35,826 nt of DNA from Bacteroidota bacterium (lineage in GTDB: Bacteria; Bacteroidota; Bacteroidia; Chitinophagales; LD1): the NCBI GenBank assembly GCA_947461105.1, contig CANHIG010000009.1, forward strand, positions 1 to 35,826, given 5' to 3'. Every line of letters starts with the position of its first letter. Within the stretch, counting starts at the first letter, position 1. A model generated the notes under the pieces. That model was not told the origin of the DNA. It saw only the letters and a program-made list of their open reading frames with translations, and did not search any database. The position numbers and the translations under genes were made by a program. Positions 1-8,684 of the stretch are shown here, in pieces.

Positions 1-1076
1 AGACATTTAGCACCTGCGGTATTGTATCCATCTACCATATAGCATGTTCCCGTTCTTCTGTCTAAAGCAAAATCACCCCATTGGGCATCAGGGTCAGTGT
101 TGAGCGTTGTTGCATTAAATTTCCATTGAATTACACCCGCTGCATTAAATTTCACAAGTTGTGCCGGTCCCCATGCGCCATAAGAATAAACATTTCCCTG
201 ATCATCATAATCTACCTCGTATGCAGAATTATAACCACCGGTAAACAAAGGATTGGTAGTCCATGGGTCTATGATAACAGTTTTGGTATTATCCAACTTG
301 CTACCTGGCAAAAATGAAACTGTACCCTTTTTTGCCTTATAAGAAATGGTTACTTCGCTCCCATCCTCGTAATACGACACAGGAGCATGGTCTGTAAACT
401 CAATAATAGCAGCATTGATGATTGCATTACCCTGAGTATCTATCTTGATTTTTTTTATCCCACCATACTTCAACTTTACTTTTGACAAGTCTGCTCCGGG
501 ATGCACAATAATATTGTATTTGATTCCGGAAGTATCTTTCGGGAAAAAATACTCTACGTCTATACCATCATACAAATTTTTATAGGTAAGCTTTTTATAC
601 ACTGCCGATCTGATTGTCCCCTTCTCTCCTCTTGCATAAGTGTAGTAATATTCCTCAGGTGAATCTGCGATAATAGCAACATTGGGATTTGAACCTTGCC
701 ATATCAGATTCAAAAAAATCACAGGTCTTTCCTTTTCTTCTTCATGCTTCAATTTACCATTACGTTCCATTTCCCGCTCTGCCTTTTCTCTTTCTGCCTT
801 TCCCTTAGGGTCAGGTTGTTCCTGATAACGATATACCACACCCTTAGGCGTAAAAAAGGCTTGAACCTTACCTATGGTAGCCTGAAAATAAACCTTTGAT
901 TTAAGTGGAATCTGCCCTTCAAATTGCCCCTTGTTTTCAACAAAAATCTTGTAATCAAAAGGTTGCTTTGTCCAATTCAGTTTGTAAGGCTCTCCTGAAT
1001 TACTCTGTGCAGATAGCATACTGCAGCTTGAAAAAATAACGGCAAGAAATAAATACCTGGTAAAAAATGGTTTCAT
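1..1076 (-). CDS. Secreted protein, N-terminal part (SBBP/beta-propeller-associated N-terminal domain), runs off the left edge
   Basis: An open frame of 358 codons starts at the ATG at 1076 and has no stop before base 1. The product starts with a signal peptide (MKPFFTRYLFLAVIFSS...SAQ, cleavage near residue 24). Next comes a segment with FVENKGQFEGQI, GVVYRYQE, IDVEYFFPKD and IKYNIIVHPGADLSKVKLKY. This is the pattern of the N-terminal domain that precedes SBBP or beta-propeller repeats and a T9SS tail in many Bacteroidota exported proteins. From about residue 290 the sequence looks like the first propeller blades (GNVYSYGAWGPAQLVKFNAAG, with Asp/Gly turns). A charged Lys/Glu stretch lies around residues 90-115. 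Export by Sec and then T9SS is inferred, because the C-terminus is outside the window. The family call rests on pattern recognition. The catalytic or adhesive role is unknown. Confidence 0.8.
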   Translation of the reverse strand, partial: MKPFFTRYLFLAVIFSSCSMLSAQSNSGEPYKLNWTKQPFDYKIFVENKGQFEGQIPLKSKVYFQATIGKVQAFFTPKGVVYRYQEQPDPKGKAEREKAEREMERNGKLKHEEEKERPVIFLNLIWQGSNPNVAIIADSPEEYYYTYARGEKGTIRSAVYKKLTYKNLYDGIDVEYFFPKDTSGIKYNIIVHPGADLSKVKLKYGGIKKIKIDTQGNAIINAAIIEFTDHAPVSYYEDGSEVTISYKAKKGTVSFLPGSKLDNTKTVIIDPWTTNPLFTGGYNSAYEVDYDDQGNVYSYGAWGPAQLVKFNAAGVIQWKFNATTLNTDPDAQWGDFALDRRTGTCYMVDGYNTAGAKC

Positions 1077-1233
1077 GGTATGGTTTCAATATTTACGCAA
1101 TAGAGTCTTGTAAAAGCATAACTACTCAAGCTACAACTAACCCGATTTGAAATCCAATGTACAAATAATATCACTTTGGCAAATAAGAATCCATAAAGTG
1201 GAAAAGAACCAATTGCAATACCTTTATATGGAA

Positions 1234-1262
1234 ATTAAAAAAGCAGCCAAATGGCTGCTTTT
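1234..1262 (-). terminator. Rho-independent terminator of tRNA-Ser
   Basis: On the minus strand, just after the CCA end of the tRNA, a hairpin AAAAGCAGCC-ATTT-GGCTGCTTTT is followed by a T run. The stem is 8-10 bp. Because the T/A flanks are symmetrical it could also act on plus-strand transcripts, but no plus-strand gene precedes it. Confidence 0.75.
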
Positions 1263-1264
1263 AA

Positions 1265-1357
<93 letters not shown>

Positions 1358-1362
1358 GAGGG

Positions 1363-1392
1363 CAAAAATAGAAAAGCAGATTGATTTTCAAA
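1363..1392 (-). promoter_or_regulatory. Promoter of tRNA-Ser
   Basis: Minus strand: -33 box TTTG (1392-1389), 18-nt spacer, -7 box TATTTTTG (1370-1363). This fits the Bacteroidota TTTG-N19-TAnnTTTG consensus. The -7 box ends 5 nt before the first base of the tRNA, so transcription would begin at or next to the mature 5' end. The same 32-bp block recurs at 1629-1660. Confidence 0.75.
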
Positions 1393-1408
1393 CCATCACA
1401 TGAAAAAA

Positions 1409-1479
1409 GATTTCGAATCCCCGTCAAATCTACATTTCATCACGGTCGTCACGCCTTAAAGCGTGATCCATTCAACACT
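1409..1479 (-). pseudogene. Decayed tRNA-Ser-like copy
   Basis: This stretch aligns with the intact tRNA-Ser gene. Two blocks are identical (TCATCACGGTCG and TCCATTCAAC on the plus strand), and the T-arm block GATTTCGAATCCCCG is nearly so. The blocks are in the right order and orientation. The acceptor stem is gone on both sides and the variable arm no longer pairs. The anticodon arm is now TCACG-CTTTAAGG-CGTGA, a paired stem with an 8-nt loop and no serine anticodon. It looks like the remnant of a second tRNA-Ser gene, in tandem with the intact one. Confidence 0.65.
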
Positions 1480-1495
1480 TTTGATATTATACCAG

Positions 1496-1611
1496 TTTGA
1501 CATTAAAAACAGTCTTTGTCATACTGACGATAGGAAGTATCTCTTGTATACAGATTCTTCACTCCGAAGACTTCGTTTTGAATGACAAAACAAGCCAATA
1601 TTAATGTCTAA
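1496..1611. repeat. Palindromic miniature element, copy A
   Basis: A 116-bp segment is bounded by outer inverted ends (TTTGACATTAA at 1496-1506; TTAATGTCTAA at 1601-1611) and inner ones (TTTGTCAT at 1515; ATGACAAA near 1582). Its interior (AGATTCTTCACTCCGAAGACTTCG) closely matches copy B at 30232-30335 in reverse orientation. It has no coding capacity. It resembles the GTCAT...ATGAC intergenic palindromes I know from Bacteroidota genomes (REP/MITE-like), and would be moved in trans if mobile. Confidence 0.7.
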
Positions 1612-1628
1612 TTAGAATTACTTCTAAA

Positions 1629-1660
1629 GCACAAATAGAGAAGCAGATTGATTTTCAAAC
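1629..1660 (-). repeat. Second copy of the tRNA-Ser promoter block
   Basis: This is a 32-bp direct repeat of 1362-1393 with two mismatches. On the minus strand it keeps TTTG, the 18-nt spacer and a -7 box changed to TATTTGTG (consensus TATTTTTG). It lies upstream of the tRNA-Ser remnant at 1409-1479, with the miniature element 1496-1611 between them. It may still give weak transcription toward the tRNA. Confidence 0.8.
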
Positions 1661-1678
1661 TCAAATCAGGATATACAT

Positions 1679-2650
1679 CTAATCTGCTGCAGCGTCTTGG
1701 TCTTTAGAAGACTTGTGATAATAGATTGCTGCATTAATTTCATAACCTATGAGCAGCACGTATGCATTAATATTAAGCCAAATCAATATCACCATTATTG
1801 TTCCGATAGAACCAAATAGTGTATTAAGTTTCATGAAATTTTGGAGATAGTATGAAAATCCTATCGAAGCAAAAATGGATAATATAGTAGCAACTGTTGC
1901 CCCGGTTGATATAAAGCGGTATTTCTTCTTGGTTGCGGGACCGTAGTAGTATATCAATGAAATAGAGAAAAAGAAAAGCAATACTATGGTGGAATACCTG
2001 ACAATATTGAACAAGATATTTATGAATACATCCTTTATTTTCAATAGATGTAATATGAACTGCAAAATATCTTGACCTGCTACAATCAAAACAATTGAAA
2101 AAGTAAACAACATAACAATGAGCATGGTGATTTTCAATGCTACAACTCTGGTTTGCAGCGCATTTCTTTTCCGGTAATGTGTGTATGATTTATCGAATGA
2201 GCTCATCATGGCCACTACTCCGTTTGAAGTGAGAAATAAGGTCATGATAAATGTACTCGTCAAAAGACTTGGTCTTCTGTTTCGGGTTAAATCGCGGAGC
2301 AACGGCTCAATAAAAGATTTAAGAAATTTAAAAATCTCCGGGCTGGGCGATACATCCTTTATCAGCTTCAAAACATAAATATCTAGATCCGGGAAATTAA
2401 TAATTGCCAGCGCATAAGGAATAAGTGTAAAAATAAACACTAACGCTGGAAACAGAGAGAGAAAAAAACTATACGCAATGGATTTGGAACGGGTTGCCAA
2501 AGAATTAGTTTTCATTTCATTTAAAAAAAACTGAGCAACTCTGAACACCGGCACACCATCCAAACCCGGCAACGTAAACTCGCGAAGCCATTTATCCCAT
2601 TTCTCTAAATGCGGATTTTCAACCAATATTTTTTGCCAAAGCTTTTTCAA
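1679..2650 (-). CDS. YihY/BrkB family inner-membrane protein
   Basis: The 323-residue product is an integral membrane protein of the YihY/BrkB (UPF0761) family, once mislabelled ribonuclease BN. After a cytoplasmic N-terminal segment of about 60 residues comes the family hallmark block (TRSKSIAYSFFLSLFPALVFIFTLIPYAL, written here only as a landmark region around residues 54-82). About five more hydrophobic segments follow, including FVILLFFFSISLIYYYGPATKKK near 225-250 and the closing GTIMVILIWLNINAYVLLIGYEINA around 285-310. Length is normal for the family. Its start overlaps the stop of the upstream thioesterase gene by 4 bp (ATGA), so the two are translationally coupled. Biochemical function is not established for the family, though transport or envelope roles have been suggested. 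Confidence 0.9.
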   Translation of the reverse strand: MKKLWQKILVENPHLEKWDKWLREFTLPGLDGVPVFRVAQFFLNEMKTNSLATRSKSIAYSFFLSLFPALVFIFTLIPYALAIINFPDLDIYVLKLIKDVSPSPEIFKFLKSFIEPLLRDLTRNRRPSLLTSTFIMTLFLTSNGVVAMMSSFDKSYTHYRKRNALQTRVVALKITMLIVMLFTFSIVLIVAGQDILQFILHLLKIKDVFINILFNIVRYSTIVLLFFFSISLIYYYGPATKKKYRFISTGATVATILSIFASIGFSYYLQNFMKLNTLFGSIGTIMVILIWLNINAYVLLIGYEINAAIYYHKSSKDQDAAAD

Positions 2651-3057
2651 GATAATTTTTCTTTAATACCGGCTATCAAATACTGTGGTGCTCTTGCCAT
2701 TTTAATAGTATCAGCATGAACAAATGCCAGGCGTGTCTCCGCTTCACATAATTTATCGTTTTGTTCATTTTCGACTATATACTTAAAAACAATAAATCGG
2801 TCAGGGAGTTCATTGATTTGAACCTTAATAAATATCAACTCATCATATAGCGCAGCCTTTGAATACTTTACTGTAAAATTGGTAACAGGCATCATAATGC
2901 CTTCCTTTTCCATTTTTGCATAAGAAATACCTAATGACCTGAGCGCTTCTGTTCTTGCTATTTCAAAATACCGGGCATAGTTACCATAATAAACATAACC
3001 CATCTGATCTGTATCAGCGTAGGCTACCCGAATGGTATGAATATACTCCATCATCAT
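2647..3057 (-). CDS. Acyl-CoA thioesterase, YbgC/4-hydroxybenzoyl-CoA thioesterase (hotdog) family
   Basis: The 136-residue product has the single hotdog fold of YbgC-like thioesterases. The active-site motif Y-A-D-T-D-Q-M-G-Y-V-Y-Y-G-N-Y is at residues 13-27, with the catalytic Asp in ADTD, and it is followed by RYFEIARTEALRSLG. Such enzymes hydrolyse acyl-CoA or acyl-ACP thioesters in the cytoplasm; the substrate here cannot be told. Three consecutive ATG codons (3057, 3054, 3051) make the exact start uncertain. The start overlaps the mltG stop by 4 bp and the stop overlaps the YihY gene start by 4 bp, giving a tight three-gene operon. In proteobacteria ybgC goes with tol-pal, but no tol gene is present here. 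Confidence 0.9.
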   Translation of the reverse strand: MMMEYIHTIRVAYADTDQMGYVYYGNYARYFEIARTEALRSLGISYAKMEKEGIMMPVTNFTVKYSKAALYDELIFIKVQINELPDRFIVFKYIVENEQNDKLCEAETRLAFVHADTIKMARAPQYLIAGIKEKLS

Positions 3058-4076
3058 TTTATATTTCTTAAATCTAATTGTTTCCGATATAAAGCAGCTA
3101 CCCTATTCTGTTCATTCAACGTCTTTGAAAAAACCGACCTGCCACTCATATCAGGACTGGCACAAAAATATAAATAGCCGTTTGTATCTGCATTCAGCAC
3201 TGCTTCAATTGATTTTTTACGAGGCAAACAAATTGGGCCGGGAATAAGACCTTTGTATTTGTATGTATTGTATGATGAATCAAAACTTTTGTGATAATTG
3301 GTAACTCTCCTTGCATCAAGATCGCCTGCTGCAAATTTAAGTGTCGGGTCTGCCTGAAGCGGCATACCTATTCGCAAACGATTAAGATACACTCCTGCTA
3401 TTTTATCCAGTTCATTTTCACGCATACATTCCTTTTCTACTATAGAAGCCAGAATTGTGGCTTTTGTGGGAGTCAGCCCCCATGATGCCGCTTTGGATTT
3501 CCTGTCTTCGTTCCAGAAATCATGATATGCCATATCAAATTCTTCAAACATGGCATCAACAGATACATTCCAAAAGAATTCATAGTCGTTATAAATAAAG
3601 TGCGTGAGAATATTCTCCGTATTGCATCCATATCCCACACAAAACGTTTCACTGTTTAAACTATCTAAAATACTCACCGAATCCAGCTCTAATGTCCTGC
3701 CAAGCAAGCCGGAGAAATCTGATTTCGTTTGAACGTTATACAGATTTAACTTCACTTTATTTTGCAGCCCTGCCATGAGCATATTCACAATCTCGCGGTT
3801 AGACATTGTGCGTGAAAAAATATAACGCCCCGGTTTTACATTTTTGTCATAACCTTTCAATTTAGCAATCAGCTCAAAAGTCTCATAGTTGAGCAACATC
3901 TTCTTCTTGTGAAGTGTGGCTAATACTGTTTTGAAATCAGAGCCTGTTGGGATATTGGCATAATAAGAAGTTCTGTCAGCATTGATATTATTGGATTGAA
4001 ACAGCTGATAAAAGACAAACAAAGCAACTGACAACAAAAGAACAAAAACTAAAATCAATATTTTTCGCATAGGCAA
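3054..4076 (-). CDS. mltG: Endolytic murein transglycosylase MltG
   Basis: The 340-residue product is a membrane-anchored YceG-like lytic transglycosylase that cuts nascent glycan strands and so limits their length. It has one N-terminal membrane helix (about residues 5-25), then a LysM-like region, then the catalytic domain. The ASIVEKE motif places the catalytic Glu at residue 214. The other conserved blocks are GVYLNRLRIGMPLQADPT (about 228-245), YNTYKYKGLIPGPI (about 269-282) and the substrate-end block starting at about 287. Length is usual. The start could be Met1 or Met3. It is first in an overlapping operon with the thioesterase and YihY genes. It is preceded by the perfect terminator palindrome that follows aceA, so it probably has its own promoter between 4077 and 4101, although I see no clear box. 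Confidence 0.95.
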   Translation of the reverse strand: MPMRKILILVFVLLLSVALFVFYQLFQSNNINADRTSYYANIPTGSDFKTVLATLHKKKMLLNYETFELIAKLKGYDKNVKPGRYIFSRTMSNREIVNMLMAGLQNKVKLNLYNVQTKSDFSGLLGRTLELDSVSILDSLNSETFCVGYGCNTENILTHFIYNDYEFFWNVSVDAMFEEFDMAYHDFWNEDRKSKAASWGLTPTKATILASIVEKECMRENELDKIAGVYLNRLRIGMPLQADPTLKFAAGDLDARRVTNYHKSFDSSYNTYKYKGLIPGPICLPRKKSIEAVLNADTNGYLYFCASPDMSGRSVFSKTLNEQNRVAALYRKQLDLRNIK

Positions 4077-4101
4077 TGAAATCTTCTATTGGCTAAAAAT
4101 A

Positions 4102-4130
4102 TAAATCCCAACCAATTTGGTTGGGATTTA
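4102..4130 (-). terminator. Terminator of aceBA
   Basis: A perfect palindrome has 14-bp arms around one central base (TAAATCCCAACCAA-T-TTGGTTGGGATTTA), followed on the minus strand by TATTTTT. It sits 25 bp past the aceA stop codon and separates the glyoxylate operon from mltG. Confidence 0.85.
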
Positions 4131-4154
4131 TGTGTATTTAAACGAAAATTATAA

Positions 4155-5435
4155 TCAATGGAACTGTTCTGCTTCTGTAGAACCAGCAAGTGCTGTAGTA
4201 GAAGACTGCCCTTGTTGTACCACATTTTGTACTGCATCAAAATATCCTGTTCCCACGAACGACTGATGTTTGATAGCTTTGAAACCAGCCGGTTCAAGAG
4301 CAAATTCTCTTTGTTGCAATTCAGAAAATCCTGCCATTCCTCTTTCTACATAAGCTTTAGAAAGTTCAAACATTGAAGTGTTCAATGCATGGAAACCGGC
4401 TAATGTGATGAATTGGAATTTGTAACCCATAGCAGCCAATTCTTCACGGAACGTAAGCATTTGCTTCTCGTCCATAAACTTAGCCCAGTTGAAAGATGGA
4501 GAGCAGTTGTATGCCAACATTTTTCCCGGGAATTTAGCATGTATTGCTTGTGCAAATTCTCTTGCAAGACCTAAATCAGGATTTCCGGTTTCCATCCAAA
4601 TCAAATCTGCATAAGATGCATAGCTCAGACCTCTGTCTATACCTTGCTCCAAACCATTCTTCACATAATAGTATCCTTCTGCAGTTCTTTGACCCGTGAT
4701 GAATTTAGTATCACGAGGGTCAATATCAGCTGTGATTAAGTTTGCTGCTTCAGCATCTGTACGGGCAATTACCAATGTAGAAACACCCATAGAGTCAGCC
4801 GCTAAACGTGCAGCTACTAATTTATTGATCGCTTCCTGAGTAGGTACCAAAACCTTACCTCCTAAGTGACCACACTTCTTAGCAGAAGCCAATTGGTCTT
4901 CCCAATGCACACCTGCAGCACCAGCTTCAATCATACCTTTCATCAATTCAAAAGCATTCAGATTTCCGCCAAATCCTGCTTCTGCATCTGCTACGATAGG
5001 CACTAACCACTCTCTGGTTACATTGCCTTCCATAAATTCAATCTGGTCTCTTCTCAAAAGCGCATTGTTGATTCTTTTTACAACTGATGGAACAGAGTTT
5101 GCAGGATACAAAGATTGATCAGGATACATTTCACCTGCAAGATTTGCATCTGCAGCTACCTGCCAGCCTGATAAATAAATTGCCTTCATACCAGCTGTAA
5201 CTTCCTGCACTGCTTGGTTTCCGGTCATTGCTCCAAGACCAGCTACCCAATCTTCAGAAGTCAATCTTTTCCAAAGTTTTTCTGCACCTAATTTAGCGAT
5301 GGTGTATTCAATTTGATATGAACCGCTAATGTTTACTACTTCTTCAGCAGTGTATGGGCGAGTAATACCGCTCCATCTTAGGTTTTCAGCCCAATCTTTT
5401 TTTAGTGCGTCAATGCGCTCTTGTCTTGTTGCCAT
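4155..5435 (-). CDS. aceA: Isocitrate lyase
   Basis: The 426-residue enzyme cleaves isocitrate to succinate and glyoxylate, the first step of the glyoxylate shunt that allows growth on acetate or fatty acids. The catalytic loop K-K-C-G-H-L-G-G-K is present with the active-site Cys at residue 188. Mg/substrate-binding blocks such as [10 protein letters not shown] (148-157) and [10 protein letters not shown] are intact, and the C-terminus is normal. Length matches the short (about 430 residue) bacterial form. It is 44 bp downstream of aceB, same strand, with an A-rich leader (AAAAAAAATAAAA just before the ATG) and no Shine-Dalgarno. It is closed by the strong terminator at 4102-4130. Confidence 0.98.
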   Translation of the reverse strand: MATRQERIDALKKDWAENLRWSGITRPYTAEEVVNISGSYQIEYTIAKLGAEKLWKRLTSEDWVAGLGAMTGNQAVQEVTAGMKAIYLSGWQVAADANLAGEMYPDQSLYPANSVPSVVKRINNALLRRDQIEFMEGNVTREWLVPIVADAEAGFGGNLNAFELMKGMIEAGAAGVHWEDQLASAKKCGHLGGKVLVPTQEAINKLVAARLAADSMGVSTLVIARTDAEAANLITADIDPRDTKFITGQRTAEGYYYVKNGLEQGIDRGLSYASYADLIWMETGNPDLGLAREFAQAIHAKFPGKMLAYNCSPSFNWAKFMDEKQMLTFREELAAMGYKFQFITLAGFHALNTSMFELSKAYVERGMAGFSELQQREFALEPAGFKAIKHQSFVGTGYFDAVQNVVQQGQSSTTALAGSTEAEQFH

Positions 5436-5479
5436 TTTTATTTTTTTTAATTAGTGAATTAGTAATATTTAAAGTTTTA

Positions 5480-7072
5480 TTAGTCTATCTTATTATAGGC
5501 TGGAAGCGTCAAAAACTCCACATAATCGCCTTGTTGCACCAGCTTATCAAACATCTCAATGGCTTCATTAAATCTGCCATTTGCGAAAGCTGTTTCGCCA
5601 ACATAAGCTTTGATATTCTCAATCTCTGAAGGGAAAAGTCCTTTAACCAAATCATAGGTTATCGTTCTTCCATCGTCTAGTTTGCTTCCTTTATTAATCC
5701 ATTGCCAAACCTGAGTTCTTGAAATTTCAGCAGTAGCAGCATCTTCCATAAGATTATGCAATGCAGCCGCACCAACTCCTCTCAGCCATGATTCGATGTA
5801 AAGAATTCCAATATTGATGTTCATTCTCAAGCCAGCTTCGGTGATTGTTCCTTCACATGGAGTAAGAAAGTCCTTAGCGGTGAAAACATCTTCTGCTCTG
5901 CTTACATGATAGTTGTTTGGAGTAGGCATATATTCATTGAAAATATCCATTGCCAAACCTACCAAACCAGGATGCGCCACCCAGGTTCCGTCATGACCAT
6001 TTTGCACTTCTCGCAGTTTATCTTGCTTTACCTTTTCAATAGCCGCATTGTTTGCAGCTTCGTTATTTTTTATTGGAATGAAAGCCGCCATTCCGCCCAT
6101 TGCGTGTACTTTGCGCTTATGACAAGCCTGAATCACCGCTTTTGAGTACGAAGCCATAAATGGCACAGCCATGGTTACCTGAGCTCTGTCAGGCAACACA
6201 TAGCCTTCCAAATTTTTCAACTTCTTGATATAAGAGAAAATATAATCCCAACGGCCGCAGTTGAGTCCTGCCATGTGATTGCGGAGTTCGTAAATAATTT
6301 CGTTCAACTCGAATGTTGCTAAAATAGTTTCAATCAGTACTGTTGCTTTGATAGTTTGCTGTGGAATTCCTAGTTCGTTTTGCGCATAAACAAACACATC
6401 GTTCCAAAGTCTTGCTTCTAAATGCGATTCCAATTTTGGAAGATAGAAATAAGGTCCAGTGCCGTTTTGAATTAGTTGCTTAGCATTATGAAAAAAGTAA
6501 AGACCAAAATCAAACAATGAGCCACTCATGATTTCTCCATCCACCAAAACATGTTTCTCTTCCAAATGCCATCCACGAGGACGAACCAAAAGCGTAGCTA
6601 CTTTGTCATTTAGTTTGTATGACTTACCGTTTTCAGGATTAGAATATGAAATAGTTTTATTGATAGCATCGCGCAGATTGATTTGCCCTTCCACACAGTT
6701 TGCCCAGGTTGGTGCATTTGAATCTTCAAAGTCTGCCATGAATACTTTAGCACCGGAATTCAATGCATTAATTATCATTTTGCGATCAACCGGTCCGGTA
6801 ATTTCCACTCTCCTATCTTGCAAATCTGCCGGAATCGGAGCGGCAGTCCAGTCGCCTTCTCTAATTTCCTTAGTTTCCGGAAGGAAATCAGGTAATTTGC
6901 CGCCATCAATTTCTTTTTGACGCAACTCACGAGCATGTAGCAACTCTATCCTCCTTGAATTAAATTTCTTGTGTAAGGGAATGATGAAGTTCAGCGCATC
7001 TTCGGTAAGTATTGCATTGTAACCCTCAGCTATGTTTCCTTTAATTTCCAGTGAAGATTTTGTAACTGACAT
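5480..7072 (-). CDS. aceB: Malate synthase A
   Basis: The 530-residue enzyme condenses glyoxylate with acetyl-CoA to give malate, the second step of the glyoxylate shunt. Recognisable family blocks are GPVDRKMIINALNSGAKVFM (about 93-112), DFEDSNAPTW (114-123), the RPRGWH loop with the catalytic Arg at about 166, the malate synthase signature around AGLNCGRWDYIFSY (about 267), and the late ESWLRGVGAAALHNLMEDAATAE region. Length is typical of the A isoform. It is the first gene of aceB-aceA. Its promoter and candidate operators occupy the gap shared with the divergent regulator gene. Confidence 0.98.
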   Translation of the reverse strand: MSVTKSSLEIKGNIAEGYNAILTEDALNFIIPLHKKFNSRRIELLHARELRQKEIDGGKLPDFLPETKEIREGDWTAAPIPADLQDRRVEITGPVDRKMIINALNSGAKVFMADFEDSNAPTWANCVEGQINLRDAINKTISYSNPENGKSYKLNDKVATLLVRPRGWHLEEKHVLVDGEIMSGSLFDFGLYFFHNAKQLIQNGTGPYFYLPKLESHLEARLWNDVFVYAQNELGIPQQTIKATVLIETILATFELNEIIYELRNHMAGLNCGRWDYIFSYIKKLKNLEGYVLPDRAQVTMAVPFMASYSKAVIQACHKRKVHAMGGMAAFIPIKNNEAANNAAIEKVKQDKLREVQNGHDGTWVAHPGLVGLAMDIFNEYMPTPNNYHVSRAEDVFTAKDFLTPCEGTITEAGLRMNINIGILYIESWLRGVGAAALHNLMEDAATAEISRTQVWQWINKGSKLDDGRTITYDLVKGLFPSEIENIKAYVGETAFANGRFNEAIEMFDKLVQQGDYVEFLTLPAYNKID

Positions 7073-7092
7073 AATTTGGTGTGATTTTAATG

Positions 7093-7123
7093 CAAAGCTA
7101 GTTTAGATTTTCGATTAGACAAG
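7093..7123 (-). promoter_or_regulatory. Promoter of aceBA
   Basis: Minus strand: -33 box CTTG (7123-7120), spacer of exactly 19 nt, -7 box TAGCTTTG (7100-7093). The ATG of aceB begins 20 nt after the -7 box, so the leader is short. A 14-bp perfect palindrome abuts the -33 box on its upstream side. Confidence 0.65.
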
Positions 7124-7124
7124 A

Positions 7125-7138
7125 AGCGAATTTTCGCT
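7125..7138. promoter_or_regulatory. Candidate operator: perfect palindrome next to the aceB -33 box
   Basis: AGCGAATTTTCGCT is a perfect 14-bp palindrome ending 1 bp from the aceB -33 box. Its half-sites GCGAA/TTCGC recur, with two extra central bases, in the dyad at 7164-7179. The position suits an activator or a blocking repressor. Binding by the adjacent HTH protein is an inference. Confidence 0.45.
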
Positions 7139-7142
7139 GAAT

Positions 7143-7179
7143 GCAAATTTACTTTCCACAATTTGCGGATATATTCGCA
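7143..7179. promoter_or_regulatory. Candidate operators and -7 box of the regulator gene
   Basis: Two overlapping dyads are seen: GCAAATT-N10-AATTTGC (7143-7149 and 7160-7166) and TGCGGATATATTCGCA (7164-7179, one mismatch). The second covers TATATTCG (7170-7177), a plausible -7 box for the plus-strand regulator gene that starts 20 nt further on. No good -33 box is seen. The octamer AATGCAAA occurs twice, at 7089-7096 and 7140-7147. Autoregulation is inferred from the overlap. Confidence 0.4.
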
Positions 7180-7196
7180 CAATAAAATAGCAAGCC

Positions 7197-8684
7197 ATGA
7201 ACCAGAACTACATCAAAGTCATTTTCGGTATCAAAATTAAAAAACTGAGAGAGGAAAGCGGTCTATCGCTAAAAGAACTTTCGGCCAAATCTAGGATCTC
7301 GCTTTCGTATCTCAATGAAATTGAAAATGGGAAAAAATACCCTAATCCTGATAAAATTACTCAATTAGCTAATGCCTTTGAAGTCACCTACGACCAGCTG
7401 GTGACATTGAAAGTAAACAAAGAGCTGACTCCAATTGCTAACTTTCTGAATCTGGATTTTATTAATGACGAACTACTCGAAACCTTTGGTATTGACAAAA
7501 CTGCATTGCTTAGTATTTTACTGAATGCCCCACTTAAGGTTTCTGCATTTATTAATGCCGTATTAGAAATTGGAAGGAACTACCAATTTGAAGCAAAACA
7601 CTTCTATTTTCTTTGTCTCAGAGCTTATCAAGAGCTGAACGAAAATTATTTTGATGAAATAGAAGAAGCCGTTGATAAATTGAGGGATGAGCACTTTGGA
7701 GAACATGCCGCAAACCTATCATCGGCAATGTACCAACACCTTCTGGAAAAGGAATTTGGATATAAGCTCAATGCAACTGACTTTAAAAACTATGCAACCC
7801 TTAAAAACTTACGCTCTGTATTTATCCCTGAACATAAACTACTGCTTTATAATTCTAAACTCACCGAACAGCAAAAACTTTTTCTTTTTGCCAAAGAAAT
7901 TGGATTTGAAGAATTGCAATTAAAGAAAAGGCCTTATACTACATCGTGGCTCAAAGTAGAATCATTTGACCATGTAATCAATAACTTTAAAGCCTCCTAT
8001 TTCGCACAGGCACTGCATATTGAAAGAGAGGCGCTCACAGATGATTTGGAAAACTTTTTTAAACAACACAAATTCAGGTCATCAGTAATTCTGAACTTAC
8101 TTGAAAAATATAACTCCTCACCGGAAATGCTATTTACACGCATTACAAACTTATTGCCAAAAGTTTTCGGAATTAGTGAGGTGTTTTTTATTCGATACAG
8201 CAGTAAAGAGGCAGAACGTAATCTGAAAGAAATTTCCAAGGAAATGCATTTAATGAAAACTACTTCAAACCTTGATTATGCCAGAGTAGAGCAAAGTTTC
8301 AGAAGAGAAATAACACGTGTGGTAGTTCGCTATCTGAATGAAGAACTTGAATCAAAAGAAACTGTGAAAACTGCTGCATTCATAAGTCAGAGCCCAAGTG
8401 GAAATGAATACCTGACTATTTCAATTCTGATGCCCATGCCAGAACTCAACAATAAAAACAACTCTGTAACTATTGGCTTTGTACTAACCGATGCAGTTAA
8501 GAAGAAAATCAATTTCATTTCTGATACAAAATTCAAATCTACTGAGCTACAGCAATATTTCGATACGAGAAGAAAAGCATCCAAAACAGAAGTGACAAAA
8601 CCTGAAACGGAATCTATTCACGAAGAATATGAGAAATTAAGAAAAGACACGATAGAACATTTTATCACAAAATCACCTAACTAA
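7197..8684 (+). CDS. XRE-type HTH regulator, RamB/ScfR-like; probable regulator of aceBA
   Basis: The 495-residue product has an N-terminal XRE/Cro helix-turn-helix (about residues 10-65: [15 protein letters not shown]...[21 protein letters not shown]). A long all-helical middle follows, including a degenerate IrrE/ImmA-like segment (about 210-290) in which the usual metal-binding HExxH reads FAKEIGF, so no peptidase activity is expected. The C-terminal domain is about 150 residues. This size and layout match the RamB/ScfR group of short-chain acyl-CoA-sensing regulators known from actinobacteria, where RamB controls aceA and aceB. The Cys-rich C-terminal motif of some actinobacterial members is not evident. 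It is divergent from aceB, and the 124-bp gap holds dyads over both promoters. Its 3' end overlaps the convergent purT by 8 bp. The HTH is certain; the target is inferred from position and family. Confidence 0.85.
   Translation: MNQNYIKVIFGIKIKKLREESGLSLKELSAKSRISLSYLNEIENGKKYPNPDKITQLANAFEVTYDQLVTLKVNKELTPIANFLNLDFINDELLETFGIDKTALLSILLNAPLKVSAFINAVLEIGRNYQFEAKHFYFLCLRAYQELNENYFDEIEEAVDKLRDEHFGEHAANLSSAMYQHLLEKEFGYKLNATDFKNYATLKNLRSVFIPEHKLLLYNSKLTEQQKLFLFAKEIGFEELQLKKRPYTTSWLKVESFDHVINNFKASYFAQALHIEREALTDDLENFFKQHKFRSSVILNLLEKYNSSPEMLFTRITNLLPKVFGISEVFFIRYSSKEAERNLKEISKEMHLMKTTSNLDYARVEQSFRREITRVVVRYLNEELESKETVKTAAFISQSPSGNEYLTISILMPMPELNNKNNSVTIGFVLTDAVKKKINFISDTKFKSTELQQYFDTRRKASKTEVTKPETESIHEEYEKLRKDTIEHFITKSPN

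Noticed and set aside
4102-4130. Palindrome as a regulator binding site
   Set aside because: Its position just after the aceA stop and its T-rich tail fit a terminator better.
4055-4303. Minus-strand open frame between aceA and mltG
   Set aside because: It overlaps the aceA 3' end in another frame and runs through the terminator palindrome. It has no family resemblance.
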